From assembly GCA_963678055.1 (NCBI GenBank), contig OY782679.1, forward strand, positions 2,170,001 through 2,234,000: a stretch of 64,000 nucleotides of DNA, read 5' to 3'. Position 1 is the stretch's first letter. The number at the start of each line of letters is the position of its first letter. Both the position numbers and the translations under genes were made by a program. The DNA is from CAXXOK01 sp963678055 (lineage in GTDB: Bacteria; Bacillota; Clostridia; Christensenellales; Aristaeellaceae). This document shows, piece by piece, positions 52,624 to 61,604 of this stretch. The notes under the pieces were generated by a model that saw nothing but the letters and a program-made list of their open reading frames with translations, was not told where the DNA came from and searched no databases.

Positions 52624-53574
52624 TTACTTGAACAAGCCATCCACAAACGCGTTGTATAGGTAATAGCGAGAGGTCAAATCCTGATGGATATTATCGGAAA
52701 GGCAGAAGTAGAAATTGTCCTCCGCCATATCCGTTCCATAGCTGAAGTGCGCCGTATCGGCTGCCATTGTTTTCACCAGGTCGACACAGCCTTCATATGC
52801 GCCGTCTTCTTCACCGCCGCATGCCATGTAAATGAAGAAATCATCAGCGAACGGACCCTCGCCGTCGATAACACCCAGCACATTGCTCCAGTCACCTGCC
52901 CCGCTGAAAGGAAGGAAGTAATAACTGTAGTCCACCATTTTGTCAAACAGGGACATCGCCGTCATGCTGCCCATGGAAAACCCGGAGATTGCACGCATAT
53001 TCCGGGATGCACGGAAGCCTTCGTCATCCGCCGTTTCAGCATAAGTACGATAAGTCCCTTCGACCAGCGGCATGATCTCCGTCCGCAGTTCCTCTGCAAA
53101 CAGGTCAATGTCGTACAGGTTATGCCGTACATCATAGTAATATGTCGGTGTCACCAAAATAAACGGCTCGGCAATCCCTGTGGCAATCATGTTGTCAAAG
53201 GCATTCTTGGTCTGCGGATTGAAAAGCAAGGTGTCCTGATCGCATCCCCGGCCATGGAAAAAGTAAATCACAGGATAGCGCTGCGTTCCATTTTTATCAT
53301 AGCCGTAGGGCAAGTAAACATTGATCGACCGCTTGTACGATCTTTCGTACACCTCGCTGGTAAATTTCATGCCGATCACAGTGCCGGGCTGGTCGGATTC
53401 TTCCTCATAATAGCTACGGTCATACAGACGGTAGAGTGTATCAAGCCCTAACACATCGGACGCATTATAAAGCGTAGGTTCGGCATATTCCTGGGCTGTG
53501 GCTGCTGCTGCTGCTGCTGCTGCTGCAAATAATAGCACAACCAGAGTCAGTACGAGGCTTACGATTCTTTTCAT
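52624..53574 (-). CDS. Secreted CE1-like esterase with polyalanine signal peptide
   Basis: 316 residues. Same family as 20242 and 22552: SINVYLPYGYDKNG, VIYFFHGRGCDQ, nucleophile Ser200 in ISGFSMGSM, acid region ACGGEEDGAYEG, histidine in DNIHQDLTSRYYLYNAF. The GFSMG nucleophile box is the one found in XynZ-type feruloyl esterases. The signal peptide contains nine alanines in a row, encoded by the GCT repeat at 53501-53526. It is followed by a hairpin and the CxxC protein. Likely a phenolic-ester or acetyl esterase, more distant from the pair flanking CE15 than those are from each other. Confidence 0.85.
   Translation of the reverse strand: MKRIVSLVLTLVVLLFAAAAAAAAATAQEYAEPTLYNASDVLGLDTLYRLYDRSYYEEESDQPGTVIGMKFTSEVYERSYKRSINVYLPYGYDKNGTQRYPVIYFFHGRGCDQDTLLFNPQTKNAFDNMIATGIAEPFILVTPTYYYDVRHNLYDIDLFAEELRTEIMPLVEGTYRTYAETADDEGFRASRNMRAISGFSMGSMTAMSLFDKMVDYSYYFLPFSGAGDWSNVLGVIDGEGPFADDFFIYMACGGEEDGAYEGCVDLVKTMAADTAHFSYGTDMAEDNFYFCLSDNIHQDLTSRYYLYNAFVDGLFK
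53501..53526. repeat. GCT trinucleotide repeat (eight copies) within a signal peptide
   Basis: Eight GCT units plus GC, read as GCA alanine codons on the minus strand. It lies in the hydrophobic core of the esterase signal peptide, where gain or loss of units keeps the frame but changes the core length. Confidence 0.95.
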
Positions 53575-53932
53575 TGTCGTTTCCTTCCTTCACTTTTACC
53601 GGCTCAAACAGGGAGCTTCACTGGAGCAGAGCATCAAAATGCCTTGAGATTCAATACGCGCTGATTTCTTCCCACTTACGTAAAGGCCTTTTTCGCCGAA
53701 TACTATTTATAAGATAACGATATCATAATAGAAGCGACTGACAATAGAAACCGCGTATTTCACCAAAACTACATCGTGATTAACAATCAGGGTTTCAAAA
53801 CAGTCACCCGCACAATAAAAAAAACACCGTTCCTATGCAGGAACGGTGTTTTTTATGTCAATGTGGGATATCATCAAACTAGTAGGCCTTTGTTTCCCAC
53901 AGTACTATCCCACCAGCACATCACCACGCAGC
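53575..53932. other. Non-coding region with esterase promoter area and terminator
   Basis: No gene seen. The esterase upstream region has A/T-rich -10-like TATAAA and TATGAT (53708-53728) without a good -35. ATCGTGATT at 53773-53781 weakly recalls the element at 3849. A strong terminator occupies 53819-53854. Confidence 0.5.
53819..53854. terminator. Rho-independent terminator of the exopolysaccharide operon
   Basis: AACACCGTTCC (53823-53833) and GGAACGGTGTT (53840-53850) form a perfect stem with a TATGCA loop, flanked by an A-run and a T-run, so it can act in both directions. It ends the minus-strand exopolysaccharide operon, whose last gene stops at 53933. Confidence 0.93.
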
Positions 53933-54652
53933 TTATTTCGTGTGCGCTGTATTGTTATACGAGTTGTAGCCGGAATAATACCCGGAATAATTGTAATATC
54001 GTTTCGCGCCGAAGGTCTCCATTTTTAACTTATTAATAACGCAGCCAAGAATGGGGCAACCGGTTTGCTCTATCAGATTGCGCACGCTGAGCAAATCTCT
54101 GCGGCGGGTTTTGTCATATTCCGCGACAATCACGGTCCCGTCGCAATTGCTGGCGATATCCGCCGCATCAATCACCACACCCAAAGGCGGCGAATCGATC
54201 AATACAATATCAAATGCCTCCGCAAGCGCGTCCAGTATGTCGCCAAACTGCGGCAGCGCAAGCAAAGAAACAGGGCTTTTCACGAAACGCCCCATCGGCA
54301 GGATCACTGCTGACGGGATTTCCGTTTCATACAGCACGTCATCCAGCACACTGTACCCGGCCAACAAATGTGCAAGCCCCTTGATCGGCGCATCCGTCCG
54401 AAATTCAAGATCCATTACGAGGTTTGACCGCCGAAGATCTGCATCAATTAACACAGTTCGTTTGCCGCGTTTTGCGAAATTCCATAGCATTTGCTGTGCC
54501 ATGAAGCTTTTACCTTCTGCGCTATTGACGCTGGTCACAAGGATTTTTTTAATGTTTCGACCCGCAAATAGTACGTTGCTGCAAATAGCATTAATGGCTT
54601 CGTCACCCATAAAGTCGAGAGAAATCGACTTGCCAATCGTTGCTTTTTTCAT
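53933..54652 (-). CDS. CpsD-like bacterial tyrosine kinase
   Basis: 239 residues. Walker A in LVTSVNSAEGKSF (38-50), Walker A' VLIDADLRR (67-75), Walker B FDIVLIDSPP (148-156) and a C-terminal tyrosine cluster (RYYNYSGYYSGYNSYNN) for autophosphorylation. The A motif has Ser-Ala where CpsD proteins usually carry Pro-Gly, a modest departure. CpsD-type kinases act with a membrane adaptor (here the gene upstream, overlapping by ATGA) to control chain length and export of exopolysaccharide. Last gene of the operon. Confidence 0.93.
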   Translation of the reverse strand: MKKATIGKSISLDFMGDEAINAICSNVLFAGRNIKKILVTSVNSAEGKSFMAQQMLWNFAKRGKRTVLIDADLRRSNLVMDLEFRTDAPIKGLAHLLAGYSVLDDVLYETEIPSAVILPMGRFVKSPVSLLALPQFGDILDALAEAFDIVLIDSPPLGVVIDAADIASNCDGTVIVAEYDKTRRRDLLSVRNLIEQTGCPILGCVINKLKMETFGAKRYYNYSGYYSGYNSYNNTAHTK

Positions 54653-55476
54653 GCTTTTACACTTCTCTTCCGCTTTGGTTTTTCATGTTTCGGTTCCTTG
54701 TGCACTTTGGCATGCTGCTGTTTCCCAGATGCAGAATGCGCTTGCATGGTGAACACCCCAAGCGTTGGCAGCCCGACATATCGCTCGATATCCTCGGAGG
54801 TACGAATTTTGTCCCCGGTAAAGAATCGCAGCGTGATAAAGCCACAGGACAGCAGCAATCCTGCCAGGAACCCTATGGAAACATTCTTGGTTTTGCTTGG
54901 ATAAAACGGCGCTGTGGGAAGCAGGGCTTCCTCAAATAGATTGGGCTCCTTGATATCCATTGTCGTGGCAATAAACTCCTGTGCCACCTTTGCATAGGTA
55001 TCAGCAATCGCCTTGGCTTCCTTTGGATCCGGCGACGATACCGCAATGTAAAGTATCCGCGTATTGGCTGGATTGGTAACGGTCAGCATGCCGGACAGTT
55101 CACTGTAGCTATAGGGCAAATCCAGTGCCTGTATCACGCGCTCGTGTACAATCCAGTTTTCGAACACTTCCTGATAGTCTGCCGTTAAGTAAGCGCCGAT
55201 TTGCAGATCCGCCAAATTGATTGCAGCGTCACCGGCGTTGAGAACATAGATCTTCGAGGCCGTTTTATACTTGGGCGTAATAAAAAATGCTGTGGCAACG
55301 CCCATGATAATAGCTCCCAGCAGCGACAGCGCTACAATGAACTTAAGATGATCCATAAGCTGGTAAAACAACCCGCGTAAATCAATGATACCGTCTTCCA
55401 GTTCCGCATCGGGTAGATTGGCCATGGGCTGCTTGTTTGGTCTGCCGGGTTTAGTCGCCCGGTAATTTCGTGCCAT
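54649..55476 (-). CDS. CpsC/Wzz-like chain-length determinant (kinase adaptor)
   Basis: 275 residues. Membrane helices at about 37-58 and 185-203 enclose an extracytoplasmic region with the Wzz pattern (FFITPKYKTASKIYVL, then NPANTRILYIAVSSPDPKEAKAIAD). A cytoplasmic tail with many Lys and His residues follows (HSASGKQQHAKVHKEPKHEK). Such proteins activate the separate kinase subunit, here overlapping downstream, and set polymer length. AGGAGG precedes the start. The tail is longer and more basic than in typical CpsC. Confidence 0.92.
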   Translation of the reverse strand: MARNYRATKPGRPNKQPMANLPDAELEDGIIDLRGLFYQLMDHLKFIVALSLLGAIIMGVATAFFITPKYKTASKIYVLNAGDAAINLADLQIGAYLTADYQEVFENWIVHERVIQALDLPYSYSELSGMLTVTNPANTRILYIAVSSPDPKEAKAIADTYAKVAQEFIATTMDIKEPNLFEEALLPTAPFYPSKTKNVSIGFLAGLLLSCGFITLRFFTGDKIRTSEDIERYVGLPTLGVFTMQAHSASGKQQHAKVHKEPKHEKPKRKRSVKA

Positions 55477-55567
55477 ATAGGTTTATATCCTCCTGTTTCG
55501 GCAACCTGCTGTTACAAGATTACCGCTATTCCTGCTGTGTGACGGCTGCGGTTGTCCCGCTTTCCCA

Positions 55568-56200
55568 TCAAAAAGGCTGGTTGAACACGACCATCGTGAT
55601 TGCAGGTGCCGACATCATCTTCTCCAGCACCTCCTGGGGAAATGTGATAAGCAAATCGCCATTTTCCTGGGCTTGCGCTTTCAATACCCACCATTCGGTG
55701 TTGGTGTTCCAATCGGTGTCTTCATCCCACTCCTCGCTGACATCCGCATGTGTCAATCCCAGCAAAATGGAAACAAAGATACCGGGTTCATAGGTTGTAG
55801 CAAACTCGAATTCTACGTGTACATCGCCAATCTCCGTGGTATAGTTGATCTCGTCGATGGATACAATCTCATTCACCTGCAGCAACTCCGGCAAAACGCC
55901 GTCTGGTAAGCTTTGCTCAACCATCTGCTGCTGTTCCGTCATAAAAAAGGTGATCGGTGGCTGTTTATTTTCTGTGCTATTGACAAAATCATAAAACCGT
56001 CTGATTTCCTGCTCGATCGCCACCTTGGATTCAACCGGAAAAATAGCAAATTCATCGGAAAGTACCACGTCGTCAGCACCCGTAATTTCCACCACCCGCG
56101 TCGTATCGATTGCCGATATACTCTCCACCGGAGCCTGCGCCGCTGCCGTGGATATACCCAGTACCATAGCAGCCATTAATAGAATCATCCACTTTTTCAT
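55568..56200 (-). CDS. Secreted protein of unknown function in the exopolysaccharide operon
   Basis: 210 residues from ATG at 56200, preceded by AAAGGAG. Signal peptide MKKWMILLMAAMVLGIST, cleavage near AAAQA. The mature chain is acidic and has no enzyme motif I recognise; VHVEFEFATTYEPGIFVSIL and WWVLKAQAQENGDLLITFPQ resemble strands of a beta-sandwich. It lies between the LCP gene and CpsC, an unusual place for a secreted protein, with only 43 bases on one side and 91 on the other. Possibly a matrix or assembly factor for the polysaccharide. Confidence 0.75.
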   Translation of the reverse strand: MKKWMILLMAAMVLGISTAAAQAPVESISAIDTTRVVEITGADDVVLSDEFAIFPVESKVAIEQEIRRFYDFVNSTENKQPPITFFMTEQQQMVEQSLPDGVLPELLQVNEIVSIDEINYTTEIGDVHVEFEFATTYEPGIFVSILLGLTHADVSEEWDEDTDWNTNTEWWVLKAQAQENGDLLITFPQEVLEKMMSAPAITMVVFNQPF

Positions 56201-56243
56201 TTCCTGTTCTCCTTTCAAGCTAACCGTTCCCACAGCCTGCCGA

Positions 56244-57278
56244 TTACCCGGCAGGCTGATAGTAAACCTGTAATATCCATTGCATCACAGCATCGTCGTC
56301 CACGTAAAACGCCACAAACCCGGAATCATCAATCGTATGTTCACCCTCAAGAATGTCTACAGGTTGTAGGGTGTACGCATAAGCCGTATTGAGGTCGTTG
56401 ATCATCTGGCCTTTTGAAACATTGGTCGTCATCAGATCTTCAAGTTCGTCGTACAGTTCTCCAATGAAATCCGCTTGGTTCTCCGTTTGTTCCTTGAGCA
56501 ATCGAACAGCTGCGCTAAGAAAAACCCTTTGCCTTACCATACGGCTGTCGTTGCTTCCATCGCCCACTTCCATGCGAAACCGCGTAAAGATCTCTGCCTG
56601 CGCGGCACTTAGGCGCATTGTTTTGCCCGCGGTCATCGCAGGATCATAGGCGGAAAAATCATCCTGCAGGGTAACCGTTACGCCTCCCAGCGCATCATTC
56701 ATCACTCCGATCGCCTCCAGGCTGAATGTAAGATAGTAATCGATCGGAATGTTATTGAGCAGCCCGGTCACAGCATCGATCGCATTTTGGTTGTTTTCCA
56801 TCGGCGTCGCGCCAAAGCTATGTGATAAACACAGCTGCATCACCTTGGTTCCCGTTTTGGTTCCCAAAACGCCATACACCTGCACCTCCGTCATGGTATC
56901 GCGGTCCAATTGCAGTTGGTAAATTCTCCGGTTTGTGTGATCGACGACCCATAGCAAAAACAAATCGGCCTGCCCGCTCTGTCGCGCTCCGATCCCTGCG
57001 TTCTGGGCGGTTTGATCCACGCCCATCAGCAGGTACGTTTCCATCGCGGCCTTCTGTACATATGAAATCCCTTGATGTTCCATTGTCTTATACAGTCCGA
57101 CATCTGCCGAAATCACACAGCGCTTCTGCGCTTGATTTCCCATTTCCAAGCAGCTGCCGATGATGATGGCGATCACGGCAATCAGCAGCATAAGGAAAAG
57201 GAAACCCTTTCGCCGTTTCATTTTTCGACTGGTGTTCTCTCCCAATCCACGCACAACCTGGCATCCTTTCCGGTCCAT
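56244..57278 (-). CDS. LytR-CpsA-Psr (LCP) glycopolymer transferase
   Basis: 344 residues. Short basic cytoplasmic end, membrane helix (about 25-45) and LCP domain with GQADLFLLWVVDHTNRRIY, LDRDTMTEVQVYG, SHSFGATPMENNQNAID, and RMVRQRVFLSAAV near 245-257, the Arg- and Asp-bearing lipid-phosphate pocket. LCP proteins attach undecaprenyl-linked glycopolymers to peptidoglycan. The ATG at 57278 has no clear site; a GTG at 57254 preceded by AAAGGA is a possible start. It follows the VanZ-like gene by nine bases. Confidence 0.92.
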   Translation of the reverse strand: MDRKGCQVVRGLGENTSRKMKRRKGFLFLMLLIAVIAIIIGSCLEMGNQAQKRCVISADVGLYKTMEHQGISYVQKAAMETYLLMGVDQTAQNAGIGARQSGQADLFLLWVVDHTNRRIYQLQLDRDTMTEVQVYGVLGTKTGTKVMQLCLSHSFGATPMENNQNAIDAVTGLLNNIPIDYYLTFSLEAIGVMNDALGGVTVTLQDDFSAYDPAMTAGKTMRLSAAQAEIFTRFRMEVGDGSNDSRMVRQRVFLSAAVRLLKEQTENQADFIGELYDELEDLMTTNVSKGQMINDLNTAYAYTLQPVDILEGEHTIDDSGFVAFYVDDDAVMQWILQVYYQPAG

Positions 57279-57287
57279 TACAGTTCG

Positions 57288-57824
57288 TTACTTGACTATT
57301 ACAGCAGTTCCGGCTTGATAGCGGGCAAGGCAGTATGTAGCTTTCTGCCGCCACATAAAGCGCCGGATGTAATACAGCGCCAGACAAACCCCAACCGCCG
57401 CGCCGATACAATTCAGTCCCATCTCCCCCCAGTCAAGATGACGGCCGGGGATCCATAGTTTCTTCACTTCATCAATAACCGCCAAGATGATGCAGGCTAT
57501 AAAGCTTCGCAGCGCAGCTCCGCTTTGATAAGGCTGCGATACCCAGGCCGCATAATACACAGCGCCGCCAAAAACAAAGAAAACGAATAAATGTGCAAAC
57601 GTCCGCAGCAGGTGGTTGAGTCCTGCCGCATGGTTTTCTGAAATCCCCAGCAAATCCACGATCGCCGCCGTCAGCCGCGAGCTGGTTTGGTTGGTCGCCG
57701 TTCCATTTTCCGCAGATAGCCACATCAACAGCGCTAACCAGATGAACGGAACACTCCAAACCATCCACCGGTACAGTTCCGCTTTGTCCATATGGCTGAA
57801 AAACCTTGCGTTATCATGCTTCAT
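57288..57824 (-). CDS. VanZ-like membrane protein
   Basis: 178 residues. Helices at about 19-35, 75-92, 105-121 and 137-154. VanZ motifs are present: WLSAENGTATNQTSS, LRTFAHLFVFFVFGGAVYY and VIDEVKKLWIPGRHLDWGEMGLNCIGA. VanZ-like proteins occur in Firmicutes envelope clusters and reduce teicoplanin binding in the enterococcal case; their general function is unclear. Here it is part of the exopolysaccharide operon, preceded by AGGAG. Confidence 0.9.
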   Translation of the reverse strand: MKHDNARFFSHMDKAELYRWMVWSVPFIWLALLMWLSAENGTATNQTSSRLTAAIVDLLGISENHAAGLNHLLRTFAHLFVFFVFGGAVYYAAWVSQPYQSGAALRSFIACIILAVIDEVKKLWIPGRHLDWGEMGLNCIGAAVGVCLALYYIRRFMWRQKATYCLARYQAGTAVIVK

Positions 57825-57855
57825 GCTTCTCCTGCCAATTCTTTGCGTTCTGCTT

Positions 57856-59094
57856 TCACGGTGCTCTATGCCTCGGCGCTGATCGTATCCCAGCTCCCAG
57901 CAATAACCGCTTCAAGCGTTTACGAAACATAAACAACCATCTCCCGGGCAGCGACCACTGTATTCTCTTCTTTGTCGCATCAGGATCGGGATATAGGTAG
58001 CGGTCTATAACAGTTTGAAACGGCCGCATTCGATAATCGTTCCAGAACCCCGCGCGATTGTCCGGGACTGCCGACGGGCCCCGCAGGCTCGGGTTCTTTT
58101 GGCGCGCATCCTCAATGGGGCGTTCCTCGCAGAGCATTTGTTTTTGTATTTGATCAAACACTTTTCGCCCCTGCTCAGTGTTGATTATGACCAGAGAAAT
58201 GCCTTTTTCGTCGTGTTTGACAACACCCTCTTTTTCGTCATATCCCCAGTAATCTGCCAGTGTAATATCGGATACGCGTTCCGTACGCGCAAACGCGCAG
58301 TGATAGCAGGATGGCCGCAGGAAGAAATTCCGTAAAAATCCCCTGCTGAACGGATCGGCATACGTTGTTTCCTGATAGGCTTTTCCGTTTTGAAACTTCA
58401 TTTCCATAGAGTAACAATGCCATCCCAATCTCTTGGACCGGAAATTGACTTGCGTACACTTTCCGCCATGTCTCTCTTCCTGCCATAACACATAGGAACG
58501 CCACACCGTGGGCGATGGAACACCATGGCACACGAGGTCGCAAGTTATCAGGTTGTCGTATGATTTATTCAGATACACCATAAGTCCACTCACCTGACAG
58601 GGCGTTCCTGAAAACAGCACGGGCTTCCCGGATGACAGCGCGTTTTTCACCTGCGCAAATGTATCTCCAAGCTTGCTCTGCACATACTTGGACCCCTGTG
58701 TTTTCATCAACTCACGAACGTTGGTTGCTTGGATATGTTCAACTTCCATATCCGCATTGCACGCCGCGCCAAAAACGCTTCCGCCTTTTCCCATCACAGT
58801 ACATGCCAACAGAAAAAACACGCCGCCCGATGTACTGTTTTGCCGAATATCGTTGCCCACTACTTGGCAAGCAAGCGCTTTTTGCGGGTATGCCGCGGCA
58901 TGTATCTGTGCCTGCATCCGGCTGCATGCCTGTTCACATTTCCCACATTGCACGCACAGCGATTCGTCAATCTTCGGATAAAGGAAACCTTCCTCGTCCT
59001 GCTGCATCCATATCGCATGATTCGGGCAAACTTGGACGCAAGCCGTGCAACCATAGCAAACTTCTTTATTACACAGTACGGGCATCATAGGCAT
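57856..59094 (-). CDS. FrhB/FdhB-like Fe-S oxidoreductase of the exopolysaccharide cluster
   Basis: 412 residues. Two [4Fe-4S] sites near the start: C13-C16-C19-C23 (CYGCTACVQVCP) and C47-C50-C53-C57 (CVQCGKCEQACS). The coenzyme F420 hydrogenase/dehydrogenase beta-subunit fold follows, with FSGTPCQVSGLMVYL, CDLVCHGVPSPTVW and RPSCYHCAFARTERVSDITLADYWG. Proteins of this type often sit next to polysaccharide pyruvyl transferases in glycan clusters, as here (26-base overlap). Their reaction there is not settled; reduction or redox modification of a sugar is a guess. No strong ribosome binding site is visible; coupling to the upstream gene is likely. Confidence 0.9.
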   Translation of the reverse strand: MPMMPVLCNKEVCYGCTACVQVCPNHAIWMQQDEEGFLYPKIDESLCVQCGKCEQACSRMQAQIHAAAYPQKALACQVVGNDIRQNSTSGGVFFLLACTVMGKGGSVFGAACNADMEVEHIQATNVRELMKTQGSKYVQSKLGDTFAQVKNALSSGKPVLFSGTPCQVSGLMVYLNKSYDNLITCDLVCHGVPSPTVWRSYVLWQEERHGGKCTQVNFRSKRLGWHCYSMEMKFQNGKAYQETTYADPFSRGFLRNFFLRPSCYHCAFARTERVSDITLADYWGYDEKEGVVKHDEKGISLVIINTEQGRKVFDQIQKQMLCEERPIEDARQKNPSLRGPSAVPDNRAGFWNDYRMRPFQTVIDRYLYPDPDATKKRIQWSLPGRWLFMFRKRLKRLLLGAGIRSAPRHRAP

Positions 59095-60148
59095 CCAATT
59101 CTTTTTTCAAATCTTGATAGTACCGATGGTTGAATATGTCAGGCAAAGCGTAATCATAACGTTTAGCCAGCAAGTTTCTCACGGTCACAAAAACTTCCTT
59201 TTCATTCGATACGCTGACGATATACCTGGAAAATTCCTCGGGAAACCAATCTGCGCCCGAAGTCAGTTTATGGTCTTTCGTTGGCACAATGATGACAGGT
59301 GTATTGGCAACAAGGGAGAATATCGTTCCATGATAACGGTCGGTAACCACCACGCGATAGGATGCAAACTCCGTGATGATTTTCCTTAAGTATTTTTCCC
59401 GATTTCGTATAATAGTAAAGCCAAGTTCGTCTATCGTAGTATCTTTTCTGTCCACGGTACCAAAGGCCATCAGCTGTTTTCGTAATTTGACAATCGCATC
59501 GCCGGATATCAGGGATTCCTTATCATCCCGCATACATAGCAGAATGCCATCTCGTTTGACGGCCGGCACGGGAAAGTGCCCGATCAGCGTTGTGACAATA
59601 TCCGGCTTGAGCATCAGCCTCGCGTTTGGAAACAAGTTCGCTGCAAGCTTGTGTGAAACTTTGTCGCGGCACATCAGCGAGATATTAGCATGTTTTGAAA
59701 ATGCCTCTCTTGTCAGCGCTTCTTCCTGTAATTTCGTATAAAATACCGTCTGTGGGAAAAACACCAAATGCCGATCACCAAACAGAGACACCACCCTGCG
59801 GTTCATCTCCTCTTCCAGCATATAAAGATTGGTGAGATGATACCCGCTATGCATATAAATTTTGTCTTCGTCCTTGATATACCGGTGAATCAAGCGCAGC
59901 AGTAATCCATCAAACTTGATCAGCGACGATGCCGGAAACACGGATACGGCGTACTCCGGCTCATGTTCCTTGAGCCATGCCAATGTGCAGTACGTTTGCG
60001 CCTGATCGCCCATATTCGCATGAATAGGACAGCCAAACAGAAACGCCCGTTTCCGCCGTTTTGCAATTCTGAGCTTCCAAAACGTCGATACTACATCCCA
60101 AACATAGGACAGCTGATACATCACTTTTCTCTTAAGCGTTCTGATCAT
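59069..60148 (-). CDS. Polysaccharide pyruvyl transferase
   Basis: 359 residues from ATG at 60148, overlapping the flippase stop by ATGA; a longer frame to 60256 lies inside the flippase. The CsaB-like fold is indicated by FLFGCPIHANMGDQAQTY (37-53), HLVFFPQTVFYTKL, CMRDDKESL and VVVTDRYHGTIFSLVANTP, with the His/Arg residues of the substrate pocket in DRYHG. These enzymes add pyruvate ketals from phosphoenolpyruvate to sugars, giving the polymer negative charge. No membrane helix, so cytoplasmic. Confidence 0.92.
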   Translation of the reverse strand: MIRTLKRKVMYQLSYVWDVVSTFWKLRIAKRRKRAFLFGCPIHANMGDQAQTYCTLAWLKEHEPEYAVSVFPASSLIKFDGLLLRLIHRYIKDEDKIYMHSGYHLTNLYMLEEEMNRRVVSLFGDRHLVFFPQTVFYTKLQEEALTREAFSKHANISLMCRDKVSHKLAANLFPNARLMLKPDIVTTLIGHFPVPAVKRDGILLCMRDDKESLISGDAIVKLRKQLMAFGTVDRKDTTIDELGFTIIRNREKYLRKIITEFASYRVVVTDRYHGTIFSLVANTPVIIVPTKDHKLTSGADWFPEEFSRYIVSVSNEKEVFVTVRNLLAKRYDYALPDIFNHRYYQDLKKELDAYDARTV

Positions 60149-61545
60149 TCGATACCCACTCCTTTCCATTTGCGCAGCAGTGCCAGCGCAGTCGATCCAA
60201 ACTGTTTCCATGCAAGAAATAAAAGGCCTATCGTCAGGCAAACCGTCGTAACCCATCCGCCTTTCCAGTAGTTCAACAGACTCAACCCAATGACCGATAT
60301 AGCAAACAGATAATTGATCTTCGGCTTAAACTGAATAATTCCAACCACAATGCGCATACGAATAATATTGCTCAGCGTATAGCCGGCAAGCATGGAGACG
60401 ATTGCCGCATATACACCCATACGGCCTATCAGCACATGGATGAGCAGAATATTCAGCAGACAGCCGGCCAGCATGGAAATGAACACCAAATGCGATTTGT
60501 AGTATGTATTCACAATGCCCGCTAAAAACGCATGGTACGCATCCATAACGCTTACCAGCATATACAATGGGATCAGGTACCGCGCAGCCTGATAGCGTTC
60601 GTTAATAAAAAACGGGAATACGACAATCGTAAAGACCGTAAACAGCCCAAATCCCAACACCAGCAGATAGCTGTATTTCGTTGCGAGATCGGCGTATGTC
60701 CGGCGCGTTTCTTCGCTGTAATCGCCGCGGGCAAAGGAGAATTCCTGCCAGGCTTTTGCAAAGCATGCCGCGACAAACGCGATCATCATGCCAAATTTCG
60801 TAGCGACGGCAAAATATCCATTGGCTTCCTCGCCAAGTTTTTGCACGATGATGAAACGGTTATACCCGGAATAAAACCAAAACGCCAACGAGCTCAGCGA
60901 AATCGGCCAGGAGAATTTCAACAAGCGTTTGATTAATTGCACGGAAATTGTGTGCCATGAAAAGTTTTTAAGGATTTTCAGACTGCTTTCCAGGATGATA
61001 ACCTGCACAAATACGCCTGCACAATAGGAGAGAAACAGTGATATATACCCAAAGTTTAGCTGCAGCAGCACGATGTTTGTAACGGCGATCACTGCCGAGG
61101 CAATCATCCCCGACACCGCAAAACGGATATTGCGGCCCATAGACCGGGCGCAGTAGCCGTAGTATTCGTTCAGCGCGGAAAAGATACCGTATACAATAAC
61201 AACCAAAAGGCTTTCCATGGAAGTGATGATCCCAAAGACGTAAAACACGCTGCCAAATACAACACTGCTTATTGAAAACAGCAATAGGCTGCTGTTGATA
61301 ACGCTTGTTTTTGCCTCTTCAGTTTGCGCATCGAAGTACAACTTCATCACCCCATTCCAGAGGCTGAAAAAGCAAATCGTGTAAAACAGATTCGTATACG
61401 AGACGTAAAGGTCATATAATCCGTATTGCGCCGGCTCAATAAAGTGTGTATAGAGAGGGAGCATAAAAAACGCAATCAATTTCGATGTTGCGCTGCCCAA
61501 AAAATAGATTGCCGTCGTGGAAACCAGCTTTTTTAAGTTCCGCAT
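60145..61545 (-). CDS. Wzx-type polysaccharide flippase
   Basis: 466 residues, about 14 membrane helices, MATE/MOP-like (first helix region TAIYFLGSATSKLIAFFMLPLY written across about 10-30; LYTHFIEPAQYGLYDLY). GGGAAGGA precedes the start. It should flip the lipid-linked repeat unit across the membrane, working with the polymerase upstream at 61605. It overlaps the pyruvyl transferase by ATGA. Confidence 0.93.
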   Translation of the reverse strand: MRNLKKLVSTTAIYFLGSATSKLIAFFMLPLYTHFIEPAQYGLYDLYVSYTNLFYTICFFSLWNGVMKLYFDAQTEEAKTSVINSSLLLFSISSVVFGSVFYVFGIITSMESLLVVIVYGIFSALNEYYGYCARSMGRNIRFAVSGMIASAVIAVTNIVLLQLNFGYISLFLSYCAGVFVQVIILESSLKILKNFSWHTISVQLIKRLLKFSWPISLSSLAFWFYSGYNRFIIVQKLGEEANGYFAVATKFGMMIAFVAACFAKAWQEFSFARGDYSEETRRTYADLATKYSYLLVLGFGLFTVFTIVVFPFFINERYQAARYLIPLYMLVSVMDAYHAFLAGIVNTYYKSHLVFISMLAGCLLNILLIHVLIGRMGVYAAIVSMLAGYTLSNIIRMRIVVGIIQFKPKINYLFAISVIGLSLLNYWKGGWVTTVCLTIGLLFLAWKQFGSTALALLRKWKGVGIE

Positions 61546-61604
61546 TGTGTTCCTTCCCGCACGATAGTACCCTTTTTTTCGCGGCTGGATTGCTTAGGCA
61601 GCAC

